This document shows, one piece after another, positions 36,276 to 47,640 of a stretch of DNA of 64,000 nucleotides. The position numbers and the translations under genes were made by a program. Location: positions 6,497,409 through 6,561,408 of the forward strand of contig CM073328.1 of assembly GCA_037043015.1 (NCBI GenBank), given 5' to 3'. The notes under the pieces were generated by a model. That model searched no databases and was not told where the DNA came from. It was given only the letters and a program-made list of their open reading frames with translations. The first letter of the stretch is position 1. Every line of letters starts with the position of its first letter. The stretch is from Bryum argenteum (taxonomy: Eukaryota > Streptophyta > Bryopsida > Bryales > Bryaceae).

Positions 36276-36436
36276 ATTGGATGAAGAATAAGTTTTATGG
36301 AATAGGGTTCTACAAAACGTGAAGATAGAGTTTTTAAGATATTGGAACATGATTTAGCAAGTTCCACACAAATTGGTCCTGAAGATCTTTGTGTTGTTTT
36401 TGGATTTTCAAAGTTCAAAATTGTCAAAAGAATGTA

Positions 36437-36940
36437 TCATTGTGAATTGATTAGTGTTGGTTTGTTTGTACTCTCAGTTGTAAGATTTTGTGTTAGTAAG
36501 CTACTCATGTAGTCATAGCTGAATCCAATACAATCTTCAAAAATTTGTCGCAAATCCTTGGTACAACAATAAGAGAAAAAGTCTAAACCATTCAATCTTT
36601 TGTAAACATCTTGCACCTCTATTTCACACATATACACCTTCAAGAAGTTTGTGGCATTCTTTCCATCAAATTTGTCAATCTGGTCAACAATTTTCTTAAA
36701 AACATTTGACTATCTGTAGTGTGCAATAGGTTTTACTCGCTATTGCTCTAAAATCATTCTTAAATTATTAAGAATATTCATGTCCATGTTCCTTTTAACT
36801 CTACTAGAAGTCCCTCGAGAATCTCCCATCTTTTGTCGATTACACTAGCCATCCTAAAGCTCTCTGGATAGAAGTTCCAGATGTCAAATTGAGAGGTCTT
36901 TTTCTTAGGATTTTGGCTACTGCTAGAATGACGTACGGAT
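36437..36940 (-). pseudogene. Retrotransposon Gag-like remnant
   Basis: Minus-strand frames, with stops between them, read FDIWNFYPESFRMASVID, then VDQIDKFDGKNATNFLKVYM followed by DVYKRLNGLDFFSYCC. 'xFDGKNxxxFL' resembles the start of plant retrotransposon Gag domains. No protease, integrase or reverse transcriptase lies nearby. The assignment is tentative. Confidence 0.35.
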
Positions 36941-37530
36941 GCACAAAATTACACAAAATATATGTGTATATAGTACTAACACAGACCGTGGTGAAAATAT
37001 GTGGTTTGAGAAGCAAAAACCTCGTGCCTTAAATCAAGAAGTTAAATGAAGAACTCACTTTCACTACTTAGTAACCTGATTGTAAGGTCATATCTTCTAC
37101 TTACGGAGTAAAGTAATGGCTATTAAGTCTAATGGGGTCTTTTCCTCCTTTACCAATCAAAATAAGAAATAGTATGAAGAGGAAGTGTGGTATTTTCACC
37201 AAGTCGAATGACTCATTCGACCATGATTCCACCAAACTTAGTAAAACAAGACATTCTTGGTGAAAATACTGTTGAAGAGCGTGGTGAAAATACCTCCTAT
37301 TTGAATGAAACATTCACCACTAAGACTACTAACTCCTTAGTGTGTTAAAATCTATGTTACTAATCATGACTAATCTATTCCTTTGTTACCGGCCTTCTTT
37401 CGTCTCCGTTCCGTCAAGTTGTTGCACACCGAACTCTGTGTAATAGAAATGATCATCAGTATCGAGAGAAACAATCTACCTGTGATGATTCAATATACTG
37501 ATTAGATAATCCAATGACAAATTGCACAAC

Positions 37531-37805
37531 TTAACCCCCAAAGGTCCTTGATACAAAATTGTTGAAATTATCAAAAAGAACCTTCTTCTACTTCAAGTGC
37601 AAAGAAACTCAATCTAAGCATTGATTAGAAGATCCAACCGTAGGATCTTGAAGTTAACTTGACCCTTTTCTCGAATGCCAAATTTGAACCGTTAATTTTG
37701 CTCCAATTTTGAGATTATAATGGTCAAAGTTGGCTGAAATTTCTCCCTGCGGAAATTCCAAAAAGCGATTTCCGATTTCCGCTCTCTTGGACCTTTAGGG
37801 GTTAA
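37531..37805. mobile_element. TIR MITE flanked by TTAA, inside duplication copy A
   Basis: The element 37535-37801 (267 bp) starts CCCCCAAAGGTCC and ends GGACCTTTAGGGG, so the inverted repeats match at 12 of 13 positions. It is flanked by TTAA at 37531-37534 and 37802-37805. It resembles the other TTAA elements and is absent from copy B. Confidence 0.7.
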
Positions 37806-38786
37806 ACCTGCCCGTGGCTCACACTCGGTACTTGACATATTTGGCATGCACCACCCTCGAAGAAAGGTTCCTGTTTGATAAGAGAGCGTTCGCAGAAAGT
37901 CTGAATCTAGTCACAAAATGCAGTCTGTAGGTAACTGAATTGGCAATCTCAATAAAGACTACAAACTGCTGTAAGATTACTTCCCACGACCTAGAACTAA
38001 GCTCATCTTGCATTGAGGTGAAAAGCTCCGGAGAAGAGATACGCATCTACAAAGCACCTTCATTCCATTAAAACTGGCCTCTGTCATTCTCGAACGTAGT
38101 TCAGGAGAAGCAAGAAATGATACTGGGAGGAATTAAAATTGATGTCACAAAAACGTAAGGCGGTAAAAGCAGGTATACTTTACCTTCTTGCTAAAAGGGA
38201 AGCCAACTCTGCTTCTTAGACATTCTTACAGTTGAAAACCGATAGCAACAAATGTATCGAGGGATGAGCAGGATTGTGAGAGAGGTTCGGGTGACGAGAA
38301 AAAAAAAATTTATAGCGCGAAAGAGGGAAACATAAGTTCGATGGTAAAATCTTGAAGCCTGATAATATGTTGATGTTCGTGTGCAGACTATTTTCTAGCT
38401 GACACAAAAAAGCACCAAGCGCACGAGTCTTTGAAACAATGCAAATTTCTTGTAGATCGAACTACCAAACAGTGGAGCGGATGGTTGGTACGAAAGTTCA
38501 ATCAGCCTCAAATCCCCCAGGGAAAACAAGTAGAGTATGCTAGAGCTTGATTGACAGACTACGTCTCTCATTCACCTGTTCTTGGCTAGGATGACACGAA
38601 GGAAGTAGGCAACAGATGATACTGCTCACCGAAGGTTCTCTTTCTCAGTAATATTTACAGACCGCAGAGCCGGATCACAATTCGCATCTCAAAACGCGCA
38701 GCACTGCTCGCACAAATTCCTTCAGTCAAGTGCGCAAGTGCAAAATTGCGACCACAGAATCTTGAGTCATTCAAAGGAGGATTCAC

Positions 38787-39355
38787 TTAATTCGCGCGGA
38801 TTAAGCAAAGACCCAATTCATCATCTATCTCTTGAGCTTTAGCGGCACTGAAGAGCTTCTCAACACTACTAAGAGCATATTCCATTGCAGTTCCGGGGCC
38901 TCTGCTAGTGATCAATAATCCATCAATTACCACGCGCGCCTCCACGGCACTCTGATCTGCGTGCTCAGTCGGAAATCCTGGATGATTTGTTGCCTTCTTG
39001 TCTTGTAACAAGCCATGAGCATCAAAGAACCCACAGCAAGTGAAGCACAAATTGCACCATAAGGATGTCCTTCTTCAAGAACCTTCGTTAATTCCAGGGA
39101 GCCTTCGAAATGTTCTGCGCCGGGCTTGCCTCCAGGCAACACAACGAAGTCAAACTTCGTATCAACAACTTCAAAAATAAGTTTATCAGCCACAATCTGC
39201 GTATAGCGATAGGCCTTTTATCGTATTCTCCCTCTCCACAGAAGCTACCACGACTTTCGCAGAGTACTCACAAAAATTACAGCCTCCATTTCCTCTGAGC
39301 TATTCGCAACTGGAACCAAAACCTTCGGAGTCTCCTCAGTCGACCAATCTCTATC
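38787..39355 (-). pseudogene. DJ-1/PARK7-like second domain, pseudogene A
   Basis: Reads FDFVVLPGGKPGAEHFEG then YGAICASLAVGS, the DJ-1/PfpI nucleophile elbow with Cys. A frameshift at that point is followed by HGLLQDKKATNHPGF and LLITSRGPGTAMEYALSSVE. Plant DJ-1 proteins have two such domains; only the second remains here. The 5' side is cut at the satellite junction. The same frameshift is present in copy B, so inactivation preceded the duplication. Confidence 0.75.
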
Positions 39356-39359
39356 ATTG

Positions 39360-40870
39360 AACACGATACAAGGTACGTGCATTCATGAAGAACGTGTTAC
39401 ACCGGTGTAGCCCCCTCCACAACAAGTGTGATGGTGTGTTTCAGCGTGTTTTTTTAATTTAATACATGTTTTTCATACATTTTCGTGCACCTCTTGACAT
39501 GCCCCGTTCTTAGAGGTCAAATTACACCAGTGTGACTCCTTTGAGGAGGAGGTGTGATGGTGTACCTACGCAAGTGAAAATCCAATACAAGGTACATGCA
39601 ATCCTAAACAATGTGTTACACCGATGTAGCCCCCTTCACAGCAAGTGTGATGGTGTGTTTTTTTATTTAATACATGTTTTTCATACATTTTCGTGTACCC
39701 CAAGACATGTGGCGTTCCTAGAGGACGAATTACACCGGTGTGACTTTGATGAGGAAGAGGTGTGATGGTGTACCCACGAGAGTGTGAATGCAATACAAGG
39801 TACGTGCATTCCTGAACAATGTGTTATACCGGTGTAGCCCCCTTCACAGCAAGTCTGATGGTGTGTTCATCTATTAAATACATGTTTTCCATATATTTCC
39901 GTGTACCTCCAGACATGCGGCGTTCTTAGAGGTTGAATTAAGGTACAATGCTCTTAAACCGCTCGGCACCCCAAAACCGATCAGGCCCCATTCCTAGATT
40001 GTAAAAGAACAGATGTACCTCATTCATACATTTGAGTATGTGAGCGGTTTAACGTCATGTACACTTTTGACTTCAAAAATTTCTAGCAAATTCAGCTTTT
40101 GCTATTTAATTGTGGAAATTTTTGCACTCACTCTCCCCCCTGTTTCCGCATCCAAGAAAAATTTCAAATAATAGACATGAAGTCACAACCATGCTGAATC
40201 GCTTATTTGAGCGGTTTAAGGGCAGTGTACCTTACACCGCTGTGACTTTGATGAGGGAGGGTGTGATGGTGTACCCACGAGAGTGTGAATGCAATACAAG
40301 GTACGTGCATTCCTAAACAATGTGTTATACCGGTGTAGCCCCCTTCACAGCAAGTCTGATGGTGTGTTCCGTCGTGTTTTTTTTACTTTATACATGTTTT
40401 TCATACATTTTTGTGTACTTCCAAACATGCGGCGTTCTCAAAGGACTAGTTTCACCGGTGTGACTCCGTTGAGGAAGAGGTTTGATGGTGCACCCGCGCA
40501 AGTGCAAATGCAATAGAAGGTGTACCTCCAACCCTATGCCTCGTTCTTAGAAGACGAATTACAGTGGAATGACTTTGTTTAGGAAGAAGTGTGATGGTGT
40601 ACCCCTCCAACTACGAACACAAAAAAAGATGCATGCCCGCATTTCAAAAGAAGGTGTTACACCAGTGTTGCTGCTTGAGAGCAGGTGTGATGGTGTACTC
40701 CGTCCTTTAAGAGGTGGAATTACACCGGTGTGACTCCTTTGAAGAGAAGGTGTGATGCTGTACCCCTCCAACCCTAAAACCTGCAACAAAAGGTACATGC
40801 ATGCATTCCTGAGCAATGTGTTACACTGGTGTTACCCCCTTGACACCAGGTGTGAAAATGTGCTCCGTCC
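39360..40870. repeat. Palindromic tandem satellite, about 210-216 bp units
   Basis: Repeat units start 'aatacaaggtacgtgcattc' near 39365, 39582, 39793 and 40295, with degenerate units to about 40870. Each contains the 12-bp palindrome-like 'ttacaccggtgta' and its variant 'tacaccggtgtgac', together with 'aggtgtgatggtgt'. A TIR element interrupts one unit. No coding content. Confidence 0.75.
39939..40234. mobile_element. 292-bp TIR element with TA target-site duplication
   Basis: The element 39941-40232 starts AGGTACAATGCTCTTAAACC and ends with its near-perfect reverse complement (24-bp arms, 2 mismatches), flanked by TA. Intact satellite units ('gaattacaccggtgtgac' at 39726) give the empty site. 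The TA duplication suggests a Tc1/mariner-type MITE. No transposase is present. Confidence 0.7.
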
Positions 40871-41344
40871 TATGATATGTGGTAAGCTCATAATGCTGTA
40901 AAATAATTGTGTATCCCAATATGCGATTGATACCGAAATTGTTTTTATCAATACTCCACACACCCTAAACCGTTGGTCTTTTCCATTTGTCCGATTGTTT
41001 TGGGATGATACGGAGTTGTCTTATGATGATTGATTCTATATTTTTTGGTTTAAGCTTGAACAATACTAATTCTAAAATGAGCTCCATGATCAAACCCTAA
41101 CCCTTTCGGACATCTAAACCCCTGTAATAATATGTTCATATGAAAGCTGAGCAATTGTGGCAACATGGTAATTCTCTATTGCTCCGGCTTGTGCCCATTT
41201 CGGCATGTAATCCGAAGTTACTAAAATTTAACGTTTTAAACCTTTGGTATTTTTTTTTTTAAAATTTTAAAAGTGGGTCTGAACCCTTAATACCTAAACC
41301 CTTGGCCCTAAAAAATCAATCACCCAAAACCTCTTCCAACGGAA

Positions 41345-41970
41345 CTTGTGCTAATATTGGTATCGACGACATTGGCGATGTCATCATTGGTTTCCGTAAT
41401 CGATAGCACGGATCATAGTATTGAACAATACACGGGCATCATTCTAGAATGTAGAAATTTTATTTTGCTTAAATCATGCTCTTTAGCAATGGAAATAGAA
41501 GTTTCCGAATTAAGGATGTCGGAGAGTGGATTTCCGTTACGTAGTTCCGGTCTGCCTAAACCCGTAGAAGATGAGCCGTAACCTCCGTAGGTGCAGGGTA
41601 TTCCGTACCCCAAACCCTGTACTGAAGGCCAATTGAAGAGGCGGTTGAGGACTATCTACTTGGGGGAAATTATGAATACGACAACTGAAATGTGTTATTG
41701 GTTGAAGCGTGAGACACGGCTGGCCTATAGATTACCCTAAACTGTTTTTATTTGTATACTTCCATCGTGTATGTTTTAAGCAATGGGAATGGAAGTTTGA
41801 GAGTTAAGAATGCGGGAGAGTGGATTTTTGTTTCGTTGTTGCGATGAGCAGGTCCCGTAGCTGAGGGTCCCTAAACCTTCGTAGGTGCAGTCTGTTCTGT
41901 AGGAGGCCTCCGAACTGAACGCGACATGCGTTCCTGTGACAAAGAGTCCATGCAGATTCGGCATACCGCT
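41345..41970. repeat. Diverged tandem duplication of about 300 bp
   Basis: Blocks 41345-41620 and about 41760-41920 share 'agcaatgg.aat.gaagttt', 'gagagtggattt', 'cgtaggtgcag'. In the first copy a frame reads MEIEVSELRMSESGFPLRSS before a stop; it is broken in the second. It may be a duplicated exon of a lost gene. Confidence 0.5.
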
Positions 41971-42135
41971 TCTTCCTGAGGTATGGCTTCTACTACCTCT
42001 TCCTTATTGGATACTAACAACCTGCATTTATATCGCCTCATGAACATAAGCCCACACCCAAAATCTAAGAGAATCGAAGAAATAATGCGAATGGCGCTCC
42101 ATTATGATCACAAATTATTACCCTAAACCCTTATT

Positions 42136-42345
42136 ATGGAAATGGAGGAAAACGATATCTGCAAGTATCGTCGAAGATATGAAGAAATGGTTAGAAGCGC
42201 CTTTGATGATTCGGGCCGAAATGCGTACTCGATGGTTGAGAACCTTTGGAGGGGATTAGGAACATCCTCAGCTTTTTCAATACCAAAGTCTGGTGACGTG
42301 TGGAGATTGATGGTATCAACAACTTCAGACGGCTGCAACGCGTGA
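42136..42345 (+). CDS. Small open frame of 69 codons, unknown
   Basis: Starts ATGGAAATGGAGGAAAACG and has charged, protein-like composition (YRRRYEEMVRSAFDD). A telo-box-like AAACCC motif precedes it. There are no clear introns or homologues. It could be a gene fragment. Confidence 0.25.
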   Translation: MEMEENDICKYRRRYEEMVRSAFDDSGRNAYSMVENLWRGLGTSSAFSIPKSGDVWRLMVSTTSDGCNA

Positions 42346-42804
42346 CTGTTCCGTGGACTGGCAGTTCTGAGAAGCACGGAGTCGAGCCTTACACGGATGG
42401 AAAGAGCATGAAAAAGCGCATGCAATGGAGCCAAGAAATCTGAGAATCGGGTTGAAATTGCACAAGATATGGGTCGCCGGAGTTGGCCGCAGCAGGCGAA
42501 AACAGCGTCCAAACAGGGGCTATAGGAATCGATTGGTGAAGAATTAGGCAATGGCAATTACATATTTGGAATTAGCACAAAAAATCAGTCAAGATAGGCT
42601 CAATAAATTCTCCAATCGGTCAAAATTTGAAAAATTTACATGCATTCGCAAAGGCGGGGTTCCACCTGTGTTTCCCTTTGTATTGGAGGTGTAACCATAA
42701 ACACCGAATGCACTGCATTCCTGTCTCGTCTATCTATAGAACCCTCACGATAACCATCTAATACCCTTCCAATATGGAAGGCACTTGCATTGTGGAAAAT
42801 GTTG

Positions 42805-43290
42805 TGAAGTGTTCCTCAGTCGAGGAGGAGTGTTGTGATAAGCGACCTCGGAACCTTCTAGAACCTCTTACTTAGATCTTACTCTCTGGTTAGTTCAAGT
42901 TAAGTTAAAGTATCTAAAGTTACTGCCCTAACTGGGGTATATATATGTGAACTATATACAGGTTCAATGAAGATCTTATAAGTTAGTGTGTATTAGATTG
43001 TACTCTTTTCACTTCAAAACATCGTGAAGTGTTTTTAACGAGGAAGATCATCGTTCGAGGAGGAGTGTTGTGAAGTGTTCCTCAGTCGAGGAGGAGTGTT
43101 GTGATGAGCGACCTCGGAACCTTCTAAAACCTCTTACTTAGATCTTACTCTCCGGTTAGTTCAAGTTAAGTTAAAGTATATAGTAAAAGTATCTAAAATT
43201 ACTGCCCTAACTGGGGTATATATATGTGAACTATATACAGGTTCAATAAGATCTTTTCAATACTAGTTTCAATACGTGTTGTGAGCAAGA
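42805..43290 (+). mobile_element. Tandem LTR-like repeats (Ty1/copia-type ends)
   Basis: Two copies start TGTTGTGATAAGCGACC at 42831 and TGTTGTGATGAGCGACC at 43097. Each is preceded by the polypurine 'gaggaggag'. They share about 165 bp, including 'ggggtatatatatgtgaac'. A purine tract directly before TGTTG is typical of a copia 3' LTR. No internal coding region remains, so these look like solo or stacked LTR remnants. Confidence 0.55.
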
Positions 43291-43566
43291 AGAAAGAGGA
43301 AGCAATATATAACTAGGACGAGGGCGAGGACCTTTTCCCTTTCAAATGCAACAACACACTCTGCGATCCATCATTCCTCACACACATTCCATTCATGAAA
43401 CCCTAATCACTTAAACCCCGCTTAAACCCTGAATGCAGATTGACCCATAAGAGCAAAAGAATCCGTGATTCTTTCCAGAGACGGTGGAGCTTTACCTGCG
43501 AAGAGCTCTCTGGAGGAGTGGAAACACCATTTCCCAGGTGTTCAGGATGCGGAATTGAAGGCGACC

Positions 43567-45283
43567 ATGGTTCCTGGAGCGGCAAGGACGTACCAAGATC
43601 TCGCCCCGGGCAAAGGGCTCGTCACGGTTGAGCTCCAGGCCAGCGGGAGCGGGAAAGGTTTTGGCAGTCGATTATCAGATTGCGAGGCAACGGTTACCGA
43701 GCTGCGGGATCAGGTAAGTGATTGTGCTTCCAATTTGGACAAATAACCATATGCGTAATGCATTGATGAGGAGAACTATTTGGAGACCTGAACTGAAGAA
43801 AGACCTTTTTATTTTAGTTGTCAGTCGACATGTTGAGAAACTGAGTTTTGCTTTCCTGTTGCTGATCGAACTAGGTCTATTCTCTTCCTCAACAGCGTTA
43901 ACCAGTGCAATTTTCGGTGAACCCATTGCACTGGACAGCAGAATCAGTTAGTGAACAAATCTCCATTAAGCCGGTTGTAAGTGCACCTGTAAACAGTTTG
44001 TAATGAAAGAATCCTCATGAAGATATTTTTTTAGAGTATCTGATCTATGCTGATAATAGTGAGCAACCGGCCTCACTAAAATTATCCTGACAAACGCATT
44101 GGATATGCGAGTTAGAGATAAGTGAAGAAAGCTCGGACGCAAAACTAGGACACATGATGAAGGATAATCATATCTCAGATCGGGAATTATGAACATTTAT
44201 CGATTCTAAAACAGTGTCCAAGAAAATTCGCCACCACTACCTCGTCTAAACGGATATGACGATGTCTTGTGAAGAGCTTCTTTTAGGAGTTCTTCACAAA
44301 AGCTCCCTGATAATATAAGAGTCTAAGCTAAATCTTGAACAGACGGATCAGCAGTCTCAGGAGTCTTGCAGATAAAACATTTTGGCTAAACGGTGTGTCA
44401 CAGCTGAACTTCCTTTGGAAATGATTACAAAGATACTTAATTCAGTAAGAGCAACCTGCAGTAGTAATGCTAACTCTCACTAATATGGGAATTATGCAAG
44501 CAGTGTACACATTGCATAAGTGGTGACCAAGCCATGCATCTCAATGGCTCCTGGCTATTCACCAACTTGGAATGGAATTAACCCTTTGAGAGCTCCATCA
44601 ACCTGTTTATTGGATTCTTGAATTTTTCTTATATCTTTGCAAATATACTTACGGTGTCTAACTAATTTTGGTTTTTGCAGATGAAGGTGCTGCAGCAGAA
44701 CTTTCAAGGGTTCAAGGAGGACAGGGATCAAGACAGGGCTCAGGACAGGGCTCGCATTGAAGTCTTGGAGAAGGCCTTGGAGAAGATCAAGGAGGAGCTA
44801 GAGTGCTTCAAGAAGGAGAAGGAGCGTGACACTGCTCGAATTGTGGAGCTGACTAGCGAGATGCAGCGGCTGAAGGCGGCGATGAAGAAGTCGCTTGATC
44901 GGGACAACATTGTGAAGAGGAGGGTGGCTCTGACCTCAGCACGTGTCAAGCTGGAGCAAATGGTGGGCCGCAGCAAGCAGCAGGATGATTTCTGGTCGTC
45001 ATATTTCAACACTTTTAGCCCTGCTGATTGGGATATTGTAGGCAACCCGAGGGCTTCTGTGCAAACCCTCCTCAAGGAGGGGGCGTGGGATTTGAATGAC
45101 AATATTCACAACATACCAGCAGCTGATGTGGTCGGCAGCATCGCCATGCTCCGACTTGGGACCTTGCTGCGGGCTGACTGGGAACTCATTTTTTTATGGG
45201 CATATGGGAAGACTGTCACCGACCAGGTGTTTGCTGTAGACGTGGATGCTGCGATCGACCTGGGGGCTGCTGTAGGAATCTAG
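43567..45283 (+). CDS. Coiled-coil protein, unknown, possibly 5'-truncated
   Basis: Two exons join in phase at CAG|GTAAGTG (43713) and TTTTTGCAG|ATG (44680/44681). The frame is open back to 43444 without ATG, and that part looks coding (SSLEEWKHHFPGVQD). Either translation starts at the Met at 43567 (249 residues) or the true first exon is lost or upstream. The LTR-like repeats end only about 150 bp upstream of the open frame. Residues from about 60 form a charged coiled coil (RIEVLEKALEKIKEELECFK). The C-terminal 110 residues are globular (SSYFNTFSPADWDIVGNPR). I recognise no family. Confidence 0.5.
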
Positions 45284-45529
45284 ATAGTCAGATGGCTGTG
45301 ATTTCCTTTTCTCGGTGATGCTGTTGTGCAGCACTGTAGGGCGAGAGTGTGAAGTTGTGACTTCTTGTTTGTAGAGAGTATGTGAGGAGTCACTGTTTAC
45401 ATTCTGTTTATGGGTGATTTTTGTGCTCAATTTACAATCCAGTGCCTTGATTTGGGAATCAAATCAACCATAACTACCTTCAAATTCATCGATGAATGAT
45501 TTATAATTTGTTTTAGAAACGGTGGCGGT

Positions 45530-45745
45530 TAGGCACTTCACGTTACAGACAGATCAAATTTGACTTTGTTGTAGCTTCACCTTCTCCATGGGATATGGCC
45601 TCTCCATCACCTTCACCAATAAGAGCTGGAGGTGCGACTCCTCGACATGGAGCTCCGCGACCTGATTCTGGCAAAGATACTCCTAGGGGCAGATAGCAGT
45701 CTCATAGGCTGCAATTTCGACCTCAAGCTACTCCTCGCAACACCG
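45530..45745 (+). pseudogene. Fragment resembling the N-terminal region of splicing helicase PRP16
   Basis: The frame reads FDFVVASPSPWDMASPSPSP then RAGGATPRHGAPRPDSG, with a later in-frame stop. The SPSPWD..SPSPxPIRA pattern is reminiscent of plant PRP16 (DEAH-box pre-mRNA splicing factor) N-termini. That comparison is from memory. No helicase domain follows, so this is a captured fragment. Confidence 0.3.
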
Positions 45746-47640
45746 AACTCTGTGAAAGAATGATCATTCAAAGTATTGAGAGAAACAATCTACCTGTGAT
45801 GATTCACTATACTGATTCGATAATCCAATGAAAATTGCACAACTTGGTACTTTCTTGATGATGCACCATTCAGTGCAGGTCCATACAAGAGGAATAGAAT
45901 GCCTGGACAACCCACCGATATCACCACACAAGAGTAACCTTGCGTTCACATCAAAAATAGCGTACATTTGGACATGAAGGCTTTACCGAAAACTGAAAAT
46001 GCGACAAGACAAACCTCCTTACGAAGTAACATCAACGATCTATACAATGTACAGGCAATAGTTGCGAGTATACACGGTACTGAGAGCTTTTGACATATTT
46101 GGCATGCACCACCCTCGAAGAAAGGCTCCTGTTTGATAAGAGAGCGTTCGCAGAAATTCTGAATCTAGTCATAAGGTCACAGAATGCAGTAGGTAACTGA
46201 ATTGGCAATCTCAACAAAGGCTGTAAGATTACTTTCCACGACCTAGAACTAAGCTTACGAAGAAACACCTTGCATTGAGGTGAAAAGCTCCAGAGAACTG
46301 ATACGCATCTACGAAGCACCTTCCTTCCATTAAAACTGACCCCGAAACGCCTCATTCTCGAATGTAGTTCAGGAGAAGTAAGAAATGATACTGGGAGGAA
46401 TTCAAATGGATGACACAAAAACGTAAGGCGGTAAAAGCAGGTATACTTTACCTTCTTGCTCAACGGAAAGCCAACTCTGCTTCTTAGACATTCTTACTGT
46501 TGAAAACCGATAGCAACAAATGTACCGAGGGATGAGCAGGTTGTGAGAGAGGTTCGGGTGACGAGAAAAAAATGTAGAGCACGAAAGAGAGAAACACAAG
46601 TCCGATGGTAAAATCTTGAAGCCTGATAATATGCTGATGTTCGTGTGCAGGCGAATTTTCGAGCTGACACAAAAAGCACCAAGCTCAACCTTGCGCTCGA
46701 GTCTCTGAAACAGTGGAAATTTCTTATAGACCGGACTACCAAACAGAGGAGCGGATGGATGGTACGAAAGTTCAATCAGCCTCAAACGCTCAGGGAAAAC
46801 AAGTAGAGTATGCTAGAGCTTGATTCACAGACTACGTCTCTCACAAAAGAAGTAGGCAACAGATGATAGTGGTATCGACTGCTCACCGAAGGTTCTCTTT
46901 CTCAGTAATATTTACAGACAGCAGAGCCGGATCACAAGTCGCATCTCAAAACGCGCAGTAGGGCTCGCACAACTTGCTTTCAGTCCAGTGCGCAAGTGCA
47001 GAATTAGGATCACAGAGTCTTGAGTCATTCAAAGGACGATTCACTTGATTCGCGCGGATTGAGCAAAGACCCAATTCATAAGCTATCTCTTGAGCTTTCG
47101 CGGCGCTAACGAGCTTCTCAACAATACTAAGAGCGAATTCCATAGCAGTTCTGGGGCCTCTGCTAGTGATCAATAACCCATCAATCACCACGCGCGCCTC
47201 CACGGCACTCTGATCTGCGTGCTTAGACGGAAATCCTAGATGATTTGTTGCTTTCTTGTCTTGTAACAAGCCATGAGCATCAAAGAACCCACAGCAGGTG
47301 AAGCACAAATTGCACCATAAGGACGTCCTTCTTCAACCTGCTCCTTAAGAATCTTCGTTAATTCCAAGGAGCCTTCGAAATGTTCTGCGCCGGGCTTGCC
47401 TCCAGGCAACACAACGAAGTCAAACTTCGTATCAACAACTTCAGAAATAACTTTATCAGTCACAATCTGCGGCCTTTTATCGTATTCTCCGTCTCCACAG
47501 AAGCTACCACGACTTCCGCACCGGCTCTTCGCAGAATACTCACTGTGATTACAGCCTCCATTTCCTCTGAGCCATTCGCAACTGGAACCAAAACCTTCAG
47601 AGTCTCCTCAGTCGACCAATCTCTATCACTGAACACGAGC
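45735..47640. repeat. Segmental duplication, copy B
   Basis: Direct-orientation counterpart of 37420-39358, about 8.3 kb away. It retains about 230 bp (45850-46075) missing from copy A and continues beyond copy A's broken end into the upstream DJ-1 sequence. Confidence 0.8.

Larger units (their letters stand above)
37420..39358. repeat. Segmental duplication, copy A
   Basis: Matches 45735-47640 in direct orientation, from 'caccgaactctgtg' to 'ctctatcattgaacacga'. Copy A contains a TTAA-flanked element where copy B has about 230 bp of other sequence. At 39358 it breaks into the palindromic satellite. Confidence 0.8.

Noticed and set aside
39360-40870. Possible CRISPR-like array because of regularly spaced palindromic repeats
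   Set aside because: Units are over 200 bp, spacers are themselves repeated, and the context is a plant nuclear genome; it is a satellite.
42123-42557. 144-codon minus-strand frame
   Set aside because: Ser/Pro/Leu-rich composition without motifs. It overlaps a more protein-like plus-strand frame, and neither is strong enough to support this one.
41090-43440. Scattered CCCTAAA-type words as interstitial telomere sequence
   Set aside because: Only single, imperfect telo-box-like words, with no tandem array.
46032-46785. Several overlapping minus-strand frames in duplication copy B
   Set aside because: Not conserved as frames in copy A despite high nucleotide similarity; probably 3' flank of the DJ-1 pseudogene.
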